From contig JAGYJF010000006.1 in the NCBI GenBank assembly GCA_018402135.1, forward strand, positions 1-64,000: a DNA stretch of 64,000 bases, given 5' to 3'. The notes under the pieces were generated by a model. It ran no database searches. It had not been told where the DNA came from and worked only from the letters and a program-made list of their open reading frames with translations. Shown piece by piece: positions 35,178 through 43,971 of the stretch (position 1 is its first letter; each line of letters starts with the position of its first letter). The DNA is from Flavobacteriaceae bacterium. GTDB lineage: Bacteria > Bacteroidota > Bacteroidia > Flavobacteriales > Flavobacteriaceae. The position numbers and the translations under genes are program-made.

Positions 35178-35210
35178 TTTGACATTATAATAATATTGGC
35201 AGTACTTTTG
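35178..35210 (+). promoter_or_regulatory. grpE-dnaJ promoter
   Basis: A -33 TTTG (35178-35181) and a -7 TACTTTTG (35203-35210) are separated by 21 bases, matching the Bacteroidota consensus. The grpE ATG is at 35336, so the leader would be about 120 bases long. Confidence 0.6.
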
Positions 35211-35237
35211 CCTACTCAGTTAATACGATTTAAACCG

Positions 35238-35318
35238 ATGAAACACCCATGTAAAAAACTTTGCACACAGGGGCATGATTATCCTAGGGTGTTCCATGTG
35301 ACCACTGAAAATCAATAA
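35238..35318 (+). CDS. Possible upstream open reading frame in the grpE leader
   Basis: An ATG-started 26-codon frame (MKHPCKKLCTQGHDYPRVFH then VTTENQ) ends 17 bases before the grpE ATG. It lies wholly inside the predicted leader. The complementary segments AACACCC (35242-35248) and GGGTGTT (35287-35293) lie within it and would form a long-loop stem. It may be a regulatory element rather than a peptide gene; evidence is weak. Confidence 0.3.
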   Translation: MKHPCKKLCTQGHDYPRVFHVTTENQ

Positions 35319-35335
35319 ATATAAACACATGAAAA

Positions 35336-35869
35336 ATGGGTAAAACAAAGCAAAAAAAAGAAGAAAAAGCAAAAGTTTCTGAAGAGAATCAACAGGAAGT
35401 CGAAGCTACAAATAACATAGATATTGAAGCAAAACTTAACGAAGAATTGGCCAAAGAAAAAGACAAGTTTATGCGTCTTTTTGCTGAGTTCGAAAACTAT
35501 AAAAAGCGCACCAATAAAGAGCGTATTGAGTTGTTCAAAACTGCAGGTCAAGATGTTATTCAATCTTTGCTTCCAGTGTTAGATGATTTTGATCGTGCTT
35601 ATGCTGAAATTTCTAAAACAGAGGAGAAAGACTTGCTTAAAGGTGTTGAACTCATTAAGAATAAATTAAACAACACACTTGAATCAAAAGGTTTAGAGTC
35701 TGTTGAATTAAGTGCTGGTGATGATTTTAATGCCGATATTCACGAAGCCATAACCCAGATACCTGCACCTTCTGAAGATTTAAAAGGTAAAATTGTAGAT
35801 GTAGTGGAAAAAGGTTATAAACTGGGCGAAAGGGTGATTCGCTTTCCAAAAGTAGTAATAGGTCAGTAA
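35336..35869 (+). CDS. grpE: Nucleotide exchange factor GrpE
   Basis: A 177-residue protein with a charged N-terminal coiled coil (about 1-60) and the GrpE core: FMRLFAEFENYKKRTNKER, LLPVLDDFDRAY, and the C-terminal head ending EKGYKLGERVIRFPKVVIG. It releases ADP from DnaK. It is followed by dnaJ 109 bases downstream; dnaK is not in this window. Confidence 0.94.
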   Translation: MGKTKQKKEEKAKVSEENQQEVEATNNIDIEAKLNEELAKEKDKFMRLFAEFENYKKRTNKERIELFKTAGQDVIQSLLPVLDDFDRAYAEISKTEEKDLLKGVELIKNKLNNTLESKGLESVELSAGDDFNADIHEAITQIPAPSEDLKGKIVDVVEKGYKLGERVIRFPKVVIGQ

Positions 35870-35978
35870 ACTAGATTTAAAATTTTCATAAGAAATCGCA
35901 ACGATTTCCCAAATCAATAAATCGAACATGTTTATATAGATATCCCATCTTAAAACATAAAACGAACAAGAAAAACAA

Positions 35979-37109
35979 ATGAAGGAAGATTATTATAAAA
36001 TTCTAGAAATAGATAAAAGTGCCGATGCTACTGCTATTAAAAAGGCATACAGGAAAATGGCCCTAAAATATCACCCTGACAAAAACCCTGACGACCACGA
36101 AGCTGAAGCCATGTTTAAAAAAGCAGCCGAGGCTTATGAGGTATTGAGCAATCCAGACAAAAAAGCACGTTATGATCAATATGGTCATGCAGCTTTTGAT
36201 GGTGCTGGAGGGTTTAGTGGCGGAGGCATGAACATGGATGACATATTTAGTCAGTTTGGCGATATTTTTGGTGGCGCATTTAGTGGTGGTGGTGGTGGAT
36301 TTTCTGGATTTGGTGGAGGATTTGGTGGCGGTCAACGTCGCACCAAAGGGAGTAATTTAAGAATACGCGTAAAACTTACTCTAGAAGAGATTGCTAATGG
36401 TGTTGAGAAAAAGTTAAAAGTAAAACGTAAAATACAAGCACCTGGAACTACCTACAAAACTTGTGTGACATGTAATGGTTCAGGTCAAATTACAAGAATT
36501 ACCAATACTATTTTAGGACGCATGCAAACGGCTTCGCCGTGCACCACTTGCGGTGGTTCTGGTCAAACAATCGATAAGAAACCTGCGGATGCGGATGCTT
36601 TAGGATTGGTTTTTTCAGAAGAAACAGTGGCAGTTAAAATACCAGCAGGTGTAGTTGACGGCATGCAACTTAAGGTGAATGGTAAAGGAAATGCCGCCCC
36701 AGGCAATAACGGTATTGCAGGAGATTTATTAGTGGTGATTCAAGAGGAAGAACATCCTACCTTAAAACGCGAAGGCGATAATTTACATCACGATTTGTAC
36801 GTAAGTTTACCCGATGCTATTTTAGGAACCTCTAAAGAAATTGACACTGTATCAGGTAAAGTTCGTATTAAAATTGAGCCTGGTGTGCAGTCAGGAAAAA
36901 TTTTAAGATTAAGAGGGAAAGGTATTAGTAGTATTAATAGCTACGGAAAAGGAGATTTATTGGTTCATGTAAATGTCTGGACACCAAAGACCTTAAGTAA
37001 GAAACAACGTGAATTTTTTGAAGAAATGCAAAATGACGAGCATTTTCAACCCAAGCCTGATAATACCGATAAATCCTTTTTTGAAAAAGTAAAAGATATG
37101 TTTTCCTAA
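35979..37109 (+). CDS. dnaJ: Chaperone DnaJ with a reduced zinc-binding region
   Basis: A 376-residue Hsp40. J domain (1-70) with the HPD motif in KYHPDKNPDD; Gly/Phe-rich linker (about 75-115); C-terminal substrate-binding barrels (about 120-350). The central region has only two CxxCxGxG motifs (CVTCNGSG and CTTCGGSG) instead of the four of E. coli DnaJ, so it can form at most one zinc centre. I believe this form is usual in Flavobacteriia. It delivers substrates to DnaK and stimulates its ATPase. Confidence 0.93.
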   Translation: MKEDYYKILEIDKSADATAIKKAYRKMALKYHPDKNPDDHEAEAMFKKAAEAYEVLSNPDKKARYDQYGHAAFDGAGGFSGGGMNMDDIFSQFGDIFGGAFSGGGGGFSGFGGGFGGGQRRTKGSNLRIRVKLTLEEIANGVEKKLKVKRKIQAPGTTYKTCVTCNGSGQITRITNTILGRMQTASPCTTCGGSGQTIDKKPADADALGLVFSEETVAVKIPAGVVDGMQLKVNGKGNAAPGNNGIAGDLLVVIQEEEHPTLKREGDNLHHDLYVSLPDAILGTSKEIDTVSGKVRIKIEPGVQSGKILRLRGKGISSINSYGKGDLLVHVNVWTPKTLSKKQREFFEEMQNDEHFQPKPDNTDKSFFEKVKDMFS

Positions 37110-37134
37110 AACCTTCTTATTTATTAAAAAATAG

Positions 37135-37225
37135 TATATTTGTACTATCACTAATATAATTAGTGGTAATTTTTCTTTTTCATAGCAATTTTTTCCCATC
37201 CTTATTAACGTAAGGGTGGGTTTTG
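37135..37225 (+). ncRNA. Candidate small RNA unit after dnaJ
   Basis: A -7-like TATATTTG (37135-37142) is followed by a small hairpin CACTAAT/ATTAGTG near 37149-37166 and a terminator at 37195-37225. Together they would give an RNA of about 75-85 bases. No -33 element is obvious, and the terminator also serves dnaJ, so this may be only a dnaJ 3' region. Confidence 0.3.
37195..37225 (+). terminator. Intrinsic terminator after dnaJ
   Basis: CCCATCCTTA pairs with TAAGGGTGGG (one T-G wobble) around a 6-base loop, followed by a T-rich tail. Confidence 0.8.
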
Positions 37226-37334
37226 TTTTTATACACTTTTTAAATTGATTAACTTTTAAATTTCCCTCAGGTTAAGTGCGTAACAATTAATATATTTACA
37301 AGACTTATATATTAAAATTAATTCAACTTTATAT

Positions 37335-38261
37335 ATGGACAATCTTTTGGTTGCTAATAATGTATCTAAAAAATTTGGAACATTCACAGCACTTAATAAT
37401 GTTTCAATTGCCGTTCCTCACGGCAGTATTTTCGGACTTCTTGGTCCAAATGGCGCTGGAAAAACTACGCTTATCAGAATTATTAATCAAATCACAATGC
37501 CCGATAGTGGTGAGGTGTTTTTAGATGGAGCACCTTTAAGTCCTTTGCACATACGCGATATCGGTTACTTGCCTGAAGAGCGCGGTTTGTACAAATCTAT
37601 GAAGGTTGGAGAGCAGGCTTTATATTTGGCACAATTAAAAGGTTTATCTAAATCGGAGGCAAAAGAACGCCTTAAGTATTGGTTTGATAAGTTAGATATT
37701 TCCGACTGGTGGAATAAGAAAATTGAAGAATTAAGTAAAGGACAAGCGCAAAAAATTCAGTTTGTGGTGACTGTTTTACACCGACCAAAGCTGCTTATTT
37801 TTGATGAGCCTTTTTCTGGTTTCGATCCCATAAATGCCAATCTTATTAAAGATGAAATTTTGCAATTGCGAGACGAAGGAGCAACGGTTATATTTTCAAC
37901 CCATCGTATGGAATCTGTAGAAGAATTATGTGATCATATAGCACTTATACATAAGTCTAATAAAGTGTTAGATGGAAAATTAACCGATATCAAAAGAAGT
38001 TTTAAAACCAATACTTTCGAAGTTGGCTTGCAAACATCAAATGCATCTGAAGTGATACGCGAAATAGAACAACATTTTGAAGTGCTTCCGGCAACTTTTA
38101 AAAATCTAAATGAGGATTTAAAATTAAATGTCAGGTTAAACGCACAATCGTCACCCAACGAATTACTGACTTTTTTAACTAGTAAGGCAGAGGTACACCA
38201 TTTTGTAGAAGTGATCCCTTCGGCCAATGATATTTTTATTCAAACTGTACAAAATAATTAA
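37335..38261 (+). CDS. ABC transporter ATP-binding protein (ABC-2/NatA type)
   Basis: A 308-residue ATPase: Walker A GPNGAGKTT (about 37-45), signature LSKGQAQK, Walker B LLIFDEPFSGFDP, and the switch histidine in FSTHRME. After about residue 220 there is the C-terminal extension typical of NatA/CcmA-like exporters (DUF4162-like). It powers the permease encoded 2 bases downstream. The substrate is not evident; NatAB relatives export sodium. Confidence 0.9.
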   Translation: MDNLLVANNVSKKFGTFTALNNVSIAVPHGSIFGLLGPNGAGKTTLIRIINQITMPDSGEVFLDGAPLSPLHIRDIGYLPEERGLYKSMKVGEQALYLAQLKGLSKSEAKERLKYWFDKLDISDWWNKKIEELSKGQAQKIQFVVTVLHRPKLLIFDEPFSGFDPINANLIKDEILQLRDEGATVIFSTHRMESVEELCDHIALIHKSNKVLDGKLTDIKRSFKTNTFEVGLQTSNASEVIREIEQHFEVLPATFKNLNEDLKLNVRLNAQSSPNELLTFLTSKAEVHHFVEVIPSANDIFIQTVQNN

Positions 38262-38263
38262 AA

Positions 38264-39577
38264 ATGAATCATTTATCTCTCATTATAAAGCGTGAGTATC
38301 TCACCAAAGTTAAGAATAAGTCGTTTATTGTTATGACTATTTTAAGTCCGTTAATTTTTGTTGCCTTATTTGGTGTTGTCGCCTATTTGTCACAACTTAA
38401 TAATAATAAAGAACGCACTATTGCCATATTAGATGCCTCTGGTATGTTAGAAAATGCCTTCGAAAATTCTACATATACAAAGTATAATATTTTAAGCGCT
38501 GTAAGCTTAGATGAGGCTTTAGAAATTGTAAAGTTGAGTAAAGATTACGGATTGCTATATATTCCTGAAAACGCTGAAATTAAAGATATTTCAAAGGGAA
38601 TTAAGTTTTATTCAGAAGAATCTCCATCACTTACCATTATGAGTTCTTTAGAAGGAAAGCTCGAAAAATCGCTTACAGATATTCAGCTTTTAAATGAAGG
38701 TGTCGATATCGAAAAAATTAAGTCCTCTAAAATTTCAGTTGAAATTGACCAAGAAAGTTTTTCTGGACAAAAATCCTCCAAAATAGATAATTTACTAAAG
38801 CTTGCTTTTGGTGGTGCCGCTGGTTACTTACTTTTCATGTTTATCATAATTTACGGTAATATGATAATGCGCAGTGTAATCGAAGAAAAAACAAGTCGCA
38901 TTATTGAAGTTATTATTTCTTCAGTGAAACCCATTCAACTTATGATGGGCAAAATTATCGGTACTTCTTTAGCAGGTATTACCCAATTTGCCATTTGGGT
39001 GGTTTTGGGTGGCATCATTTTAAGTGTTGGCTCTGCCGTTTTTGGAATGAATATTTCGGAAATGCAAGCGTCACAAACAGCCGCTGTACAAGAAGCAATG
39101 CAAACACCCCAAGCAGAAAATATGGCCCAGAATGTAATTTTGGCCATTCAAAATTTACCCCTAACCAATTTGGTAATTGCATTTCTGTTTTTCTTTATTG
39201 GAGGTTATTTATTGTACAGTTCGTTATATGCCGCAATTGGTGCTGCAGTTGATAATGAAACGGATACACAACAATTTATGATGCCTATTTTAATGCCGTT
39301 AATTTTAGCAGTCTATGTAGGTGTATTCACGGTGATAGAAGATCCCCACGGCACAATTTCAACAGTTTTTTCTTTTATTCCTTTTACCTCACCAGTGGTA
39401 ATGCTGATGCGAATACCGTTTGGCGTTCCCATTTGGCAGCAAATTGTTTCTTTACTGCTTTTAATAGGAACTTTTATATTCACGGTATGGTTCGCTGCAA
39501 AAATTTACAGAGTAGGAATTCTAATGTATGGCAAAAAACCGAGTTATAAAGAACTCATCAAATGGTTAAAGTACTAA
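38264..39577 (+). CDS. ABC-2 type transporter permease (NatB-like)
   Basis: A 437-residue membrane protein: one N-terminal helix (about 20-40), a large extracytoplasmic domain (about 45-180), then five or six helices, with the EEKTSRIIEVIISSVKPIQLMMGKIIG motif between the second and third. This is the ABC-2 exporter arrangement. It is encoded directly after its ATPase, and its stop codon abuts the MscS start. Confidence 0.88.
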   Translation: MNHLSLIIKREYLTKVKNKSFIVMTILSPLIFVALFGVVAYLSQLNNNKERTIAILDASGMLENAFENSTYTKYNILSAVSLDEALEIVKLSKDYGLLYIPENAEIKDISKGIKFYSEESPSLTIMSSLEGKLEKSLTDIQLLNEGVDIEKIKSSKISVEIDQESFSGQKSSKIDNLLKLAFGGAAGYLLFMFIIIYGNMIMRSVIEEKTSRIIEVIISSVKPIQLMMGKIIGTSLAGITQFAIWVVLGGIILSVGSAVFGMNISEMQASQTAAVQEAMQTPQAENMAQNVILAIQNLPLTNLVIAFLFFFIGGYLLYSSLYAAIGAAVDNETDTQQFMMPILMPLILAVYVGVFTVIEDPHGTISTVFSFIPFTSPVVMLMRIPFGVPIWQQIVSLLLLIGTFIFTVWFAAKIYRVGILMYGKKPSYKELIKWLKY

Positions 39578-40405
39578 ATGGACGCAATTAAAGATTTTTT
39601 GAATTACTCAATAACTTTAAGTGAAAACTTTCAAATTTCGGTAAAGGGAGTTATTGTAATGCTACTGCTGTTCGTTACGACCAGTATTTTTTTAAAGTTT
39701 ATTAAAAGACTCCTCACGAGAAAGCTTCCGCACGAGGATAAACTCAAGTTTAATTCGGTATTTTCATTTTCTCAGTTCTTTATTTATTTAGTGATTGTTT
39801 TAATATCACTGCAAAATATGGGTGCCGAATTAACTGCTATTCTTGCCGCTTCAGCTGCACTTCTAGTTGGTATTGGTCTGGCTATGCAAACTTTTTTCCA
39901 AGATATAATTTCTGGTATTTTTATCTTAGTAGATCAATCAGTTCACGTTGGCGATATAATTGAAATTGATGGTAAAGTTGGAAGAGTTGTAGATATTAAG
40001 TTAAGAACCACGCGTGCCGTAACTATTAGCAACAAGGTTTTGGTTATTCCAAATCATAAATATTTAACATCTATTCTCTTTAACTGGACAGAAAATGGTA
40101 TTTTAACAAGAGAAACTGTAGATGTTGGTGTGGCTTATGGAAGCGATGTTAAATTAGTTACGAAACTGTTACTTCAAGCAGCGGATGAACATCCTAAAAT
40201 TTTGAAGGAACCTGAACCTGCAGTATTGTTTATGGATTTTGGCGAGAGCTCACTAGACTTTAGACTCGTTTTTACGGTTGATGATAGTTTTACAGCGAAT
40301 CAGCCAAAAAGCGAAATTAGATACCGAATTTATGAATTGTTTTCGGAATATAAAGTTACCATACCGTTCCCGCAACGCGACGTATATTTAAAACAAACAA
40401 ATTAA
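39578..40405 (+). CDS. MscS family mechanosensitive channel
   Basis: A 275-residue protein with three N-terminal helices; the pore helix includes LAASAALLVGIGLAMQTFFQDIISGIFIL, followed by the beta domain (VGDIIEIDGKVGRVVDIKLRTT and VIPNHKYL) and a C-terminal domain. Such channels release solutes on hypo-osmotic shock. The ATG follows the permease TAA with no gap, so it is likely in the ABC operon. Confidence 0.92.
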   Translation: MDAIKDFLNYSITLSENFQISVKGVIVMLLLFVTTSIFLKFIKRLLTRKLPHEDKLKFNSVFSFSQFFIYLVIVLISLQNMGAELTAILAASAALLVGIGLAMQTFFQDIISGIFILVDQSVHVGDIIEIDGKVGRVVDIKLRTTRAVTISNKVLVIPNHKYLTSILFNWTENGILTRETVDVGVAYGSDVKLVTKLLLQAADEHPKILKEPEPAVLFMDFGESSLDFRLVFTVDDSFTANQPKSEIRYRIYELFSEYKVTIPFPQRDVYLKQTN

Positions 40406-40432
40406 TTATTTATAAGACCTCAAAAAGCAAGC

Positions 40433-41596
40433 ATGTCAAAAATACTTATTATTGAAGATGAAGCAGCGATTCGTCGTGTATTGGTGAAGATTTTAACCGA
40501 AGAAAATGCTGAATATCTGGTAGAAGAAGCCGAAGATGGCCTGCGAGGTATTGAGAAAATAAAAAGTAATGATTACGATTTGGTACTGTGCGACATCAAA
40601 CTGCCCAAAATGGATGGTGTTGAAGTATTAGAAGCTGCCAAAAAAATAAAGCCAGAAACCACTTTTGTCATGATTTCTGGTCATGGTGATTTAGAAACAG
40701 CAGTTCAAACCATGCGTTTGGGAGCTTTTGATTATATATCCAAACCACCAGACTTAAATCGACTTCTCAATACGGTTAGAATTGCGGTTGATACCAAAAA
40801 ATTAGTTACTGAAAACACCATTCTAAAGAAAAAAGTTTCTAAAAATTATGAAATGATCGGTGAAAGTCCAGCCATTTCAAAAATTAAATCAATGATTGAT
40901 AAGGTGGCCCAAACCGATGCACGTGTTCTCATAACGGGCCCAAACGGAACTGGTAAAGAATTGGTAGCACATTGGTTACACCAAAAAAGTGAACGGTCGT
41001 CTGGACCAATGGTGGAAGTGAATTGTGCAGCTATTCCTAGCGAACTTATTGAAAGCGAATTGTTTGGTCACGTAAAAGGAGCATTTACTAGTGCCGTTAA
41101 AGACCGCGAAGGAAAGTTTGAAGCGGCCAACAAAGGCACTATTTTTTTAGATGAAATTGGCGATATGAGTCTTTCGGCACAGGCCAAAGTATTGCGGGCA
41201 CTCCAGGAAAGTAAAGTCTCACGCGTTGGAAGTGATAAAGACATTAAAGTAGACGTGAGAGTTATTGCAGCCACTAATAAAAATCTAAAGAAAGAAATTG
41301 AAGCCGGAAAATTCCGCGAGGATTTATATCACAGACTGGCCGTTATTTTAATTGAAGTGCCAGCCCTAAATGATAGGCGAGAAGATATTCCGTTGTTGAT
41401 AGAATTTTTCACCAGCAAAATTTCTCAAGAACAAGGCGCTACTCAAAAAAAATTCGCTCCTAAAGCAATTAGTTTACTTCAAAAATATGATTGGACTGGC
41501 AATATTAGAGAATTACGCAATGTAGTAGAACGTTTAATAATCCTAGGCGGTGATGAAGTTTCTGAAGAAGATGTACAACTTTTTGCCAGTAAATAA
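40433..41596 (+). CDS. Sigma-54-type response regulator lacking a DNA-binding domain
   Basis: A 387-residue protein: receiver domain (1-120; acidic pocket EDE, phospho-acceptor Asp54, switch region MISGHGD, Lys in YISKPP) and AAA+ domain (about 140-380; Walker A GPNGTGKE, Walker B GTIFLDEIGD, arginine-rich sensor region). Two oddities: the loop that contacts sigma-54 reads GAFTSA instead of GAFTGA, and the chain ends just after the AAA+ lid (RNVVERLIILGGDEVSEED), with no Fis-type helix-turn-helix. No histidine kinase gene is adjacent. It lies between mscS (27-base gap) and ppk2 (29-base gap). Confidence 0.88.
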   Translation: MSKILIIEDEAAIRRVLVKILTEENAEYLVEEAEDGLRGIEKIKSNDYDLVLCDIKLPKMDGVEVLEAAKKIKPETTFVMISGHGDLETAVQTMRLGAFDYISKPPDLNRLLNTVRIAVDTKKLVTENTILKKKVSKNYEMIGESPAISKIKSMIDKVAQTDARVLITGPNGTGKELVAHWLHQKSERSSGPMVEVNCAAIPSELIESELFGHVKGAFTSAVKDREGKFEAANKGTIFLDEIGDMSLSAQAKVLRALQESKVSRVGSDKDIKVDVRVIAATNKNLKKEIEAGKFREDLYHRLAVILIEVPALNDRREDIPLLIEFFTSKISQEQGATQKKFAPKAISLLQKYDWTGNIRELRNVVERLIILGGDEVSEEDVQLFASK

Positions 41597-41625
41597 AATG
41601 GGATTAATGAACATAAATTAAGAGT

Positions 41626-42504
41626 ATGAAAGATATCAAACTACCAGATTTTAAAGTCATCCAACCGATAGAATTAAAGAATAAACCAACCTATGTCGAT
41701 TTAGACATGAGTGAGAAAGCTACAGAAAAACAGCTTAGAAAAGTTCGGCGCGTGTTAGGCGAACTTCAAGATGTGATGTATGCCCACGGCAAATACTCGG
41801 TGTTGTTTTGCTTACAAGGAATTGATACTTCTGGAAAAGATAGTTTGATAAGAGAAGTTTTTAAGGATTTTAATGCCCGTGGTGTTGTGGTACATAGTTT
41901 TAAAGTGCCCACACCTTTAGAGTTAAAACACGATTATTTGTGGCGACATTATATCGCTTTACCCGCTCGTGGAAAATTTGGGGTATTCAACCGTACGCAT
42001 TATGAAAATGTTTTAATCACGCGTGTAAGGCCAAATTATATTATGAATGAAAACATTCCTGGTATTGATGATGTTTCAAAAATTGATGATACTTTTTGGA
42101 ACGAACGATTTGAGCAAATAAACAATTTTGAAAAGCACATTGCTCAGAATGGCACTATTATATTCAAGTTTTTTCTTCATCTTTCAAAAGAAGAACAGCG
42201 ACAAAGGTTGTTGCGTAGGTTAGAAAAACCAAGTAAAAATTGGAAATTTTCTTCAGATGATTTAAAGGAGCGCGCCCTTTGGGATCAGTATCAAAACTAC
42301 TATGAAGACGCTATTAATAGAACTTCAAAACCACATGCACCGTGGTATACTATTCCGGCGGACGATAAGGCAACGGCTAGATATATTGTTGCAAAAATAT
42401 TATTAGATGAATTGAGAACTTATACCGATATTCAAAATCCTGAGTTAAGTGATGAAGACAAAGGCAATTTAAAACATTACAAAGAACAACTTGCTAAAGA
42501 ATAA
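41626..42504 (+). CDS. Polyphosphate kinase 2 family protein
   Basis: A 292-residue PPK2 enzyme: Walker A GIDTSGKDS (about 65-73), the lid region FNRTHYENVLITRVRP and FFLHLSKEEQRQRLLRRLEKPSKNWKFS. PPK2 enzymes use polyphosphate to phosphorylate nucleoside mono- or diphosphates. Which subclass (AMP or ADP users) is not settled by eye. It follows the response regulator by 29 bases and precedes the M28 peptidase by 3 bases. Confidence 0.9.
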   Translation: MKDIKLPDFKVIQPIELKNKPTYVDLDMSEKATEKQLRKVRRVLGELQDVMYAHGKYSVLFCLQGIDTSGKDSLIREVFKDFNARGVVVHSFKVPTPLELKHDYLWRHYIALPARGKFGVFNRTHYENVLITRVRPNYIMNENIPGIDDVSKIDDTFWNERFEQINNFEKHIAQNGTIIFKFFLHLSKEEQRQRLLRRLEKPSKNWKFSSDDLKERALWDQYQNYYEDAINRTSKPHAPWYTIPADDKATARYIVAKILLDELRTYTDIQNPELSDEDKGNLKHYKEQLAKE

Positions 42505-42507
42505 ATT

Positions 42508-43926
42508 ATGAAAACATTTTATGTCAAAGCCTTTATTTTGTTTCTGTTTGTAAATTTTCAATTTGCAGCAATTGCCCAAACAGATGACGCCGTTTTTAAA
42601 TCAATTTATGCAACATCCTTGACAAACGGTCAAAGTTATGACTGGTTAAATCATTTATCCAATCGAATAGGTGGTAGATTATCGGGTTCTGCCAATGCCC
42701 AATTAGCGGTTGAATATACCAAAGGAGAATTAGAAAAATTAGGTTTAGACAAGGTTTGGCTGCAGCCCGTTATGGTTCCAAAATGGACGCGTGGCGCCAA
42801 AGAAATCGCTTATATTGAAACATCCCCAGGAAATAGGATTGACGTTAATATTTGTGCGCTTGGTGGCTCTGTTGCAACAGCAGCATTAGGGTTGAAGGCT
42901 CAAGTTGTCGAAGTAAAGTCTTTTGAAGATTTGGAAACTTTGGGCCTTGAAAATATTGAAGGTAAAATCGTGTTTTATAACAGACCCATGCAGCCAGATT
43001 TAATTCAAACTTTTGAGGCATACGGTGGCTGCGTAGACCAACGTTATGCAGGCGCCATGGAAGCAGCCAAATATAAAGCAGCTGGTGTCATTGTGCGTTC
43101 AGTCAATTTACGTATAGACGATTATCCGCATACGGGATCCATGAGTTATGGTGATGTTCCATCGGAACAACGTATTCCTTCAGCAGCTATTAGTACGAAC
43201 GATGCCGAAAAACTCTCTGGTATGTTATCTTTAAACCCACAACTGGAATTCTATTTTAAGCAAAACTGTCAACAACTTCCCGACGTTGAATCGTATAATG
43301 TGATTGGTGAAATTACTGGTAGCGAATTTCCGGACGAATATATCTTAGTTGGTGGCCATCTCGATTCTTGGGATTTAGGGGATGGCGCACACGACGATGG
43401 TGCTGGTGTGGTGCAATCTATGGAAGTTTTAAGATTGATGAAGGTTTTGAATTTACAACCCAAACGATCTCTAAGAGTTGTACTGTTTATGAACGAAGAA
43501 AATGGTTTACGCGGCGCTACAAAATATGCTGAAGAAGCCCAGCGCAAAGGTGAAAATCATATTTTTGCTCTAGAAAGCGACGCTGGTGGCTTTACGCCGC
43601 GAGGCTTTTCATTTCAGGTGGATGAAGCGAATTTTCAACAGGTTTTAAGTTGGCAAACGCTATTTAAGCCTTATCTCATTCACTTTTTTGAAAAAGGAGG
43701 TAGTGGTGCCGATGTGGGCCCATTAAAATCAGACACCAATGTTTTAGCAGGATTAAGACCAGATTCGCAGCGCTATTTTGATCATCACCACGCAGCCAAC
43801 GATACTTTTGAGCATGTTAACAAACGCGAACTAGAACTTGGTGCAGCCACTATGACGGCTTTGGTTTATTTGTTTGACACGTATGGAATTGTAAAAAATG
43901 AAGCTTTGACGCCAATTAAGGACTGA
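42508..43926 (+). CDS. Secreted M28 family peptidase (carboxypeptidase Q-like)
   Basis: A 472-residue zinc peptidase with a signal peptide (about 1-24). It has a PA-like insert (about 130-240) and the M28 metal sites GGHLDSWDLGDGAHDDGAG, FMNEENGLRG, LESDAGG and the final HHAANDTFEHV. It resembles plasma glutamate carboxypeptidase and would release amino acids from peptides outside the cytoplasm. It starts 3 bases after ppk2. A second M28 peptidase lies 640 bases away on the other strand. Confidence 0.88.
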   Translation: MKTFYVKAFILFLFVNFQFAAIAQTDDAVFKSIYATSLTNGQSYDWLNHLSNRIGGRLSGSANAQLAVEYTKGELEKLGLDKVWLQPVMVPKWTRGAKEIAYIETSPGNRIDVNICALGGSVATAALGLKAQVVEVKSFEDLETLGLENIEGKIVFYNRPMQPDLIQTFEAYGGCVDQRYAGAMEAAKYKAAGVIVRSVNLRIDDYPHTGSMSYGDVPSEQRIPSAAISTNDAEKLSGMLSLNPQLEFYFKQNCQQLPDVESYNVIGEITGSEFPDEYILVGGHLDSWDLGDGAHDDGAGVVQSMEVLRLMKVLNLQPKRSLRVVLFMNEENGLRGATKYAEEAQRKGENHIFALESDAGGFTPRGFSFQVDEANFQQVLSWQTLFKPYLIHFFEKGGSGADVGPLKSDTNVLAGLRPDSQRYFDHHHAANDTFEHVNKRELELGAATMTALVYLFDTYGIVKNEALTPIKD

Positions 43927-43971
43927 TTTTTGATGAAAAAAGGAATAAAAGTATTGTTTTAGTAATTAGTT

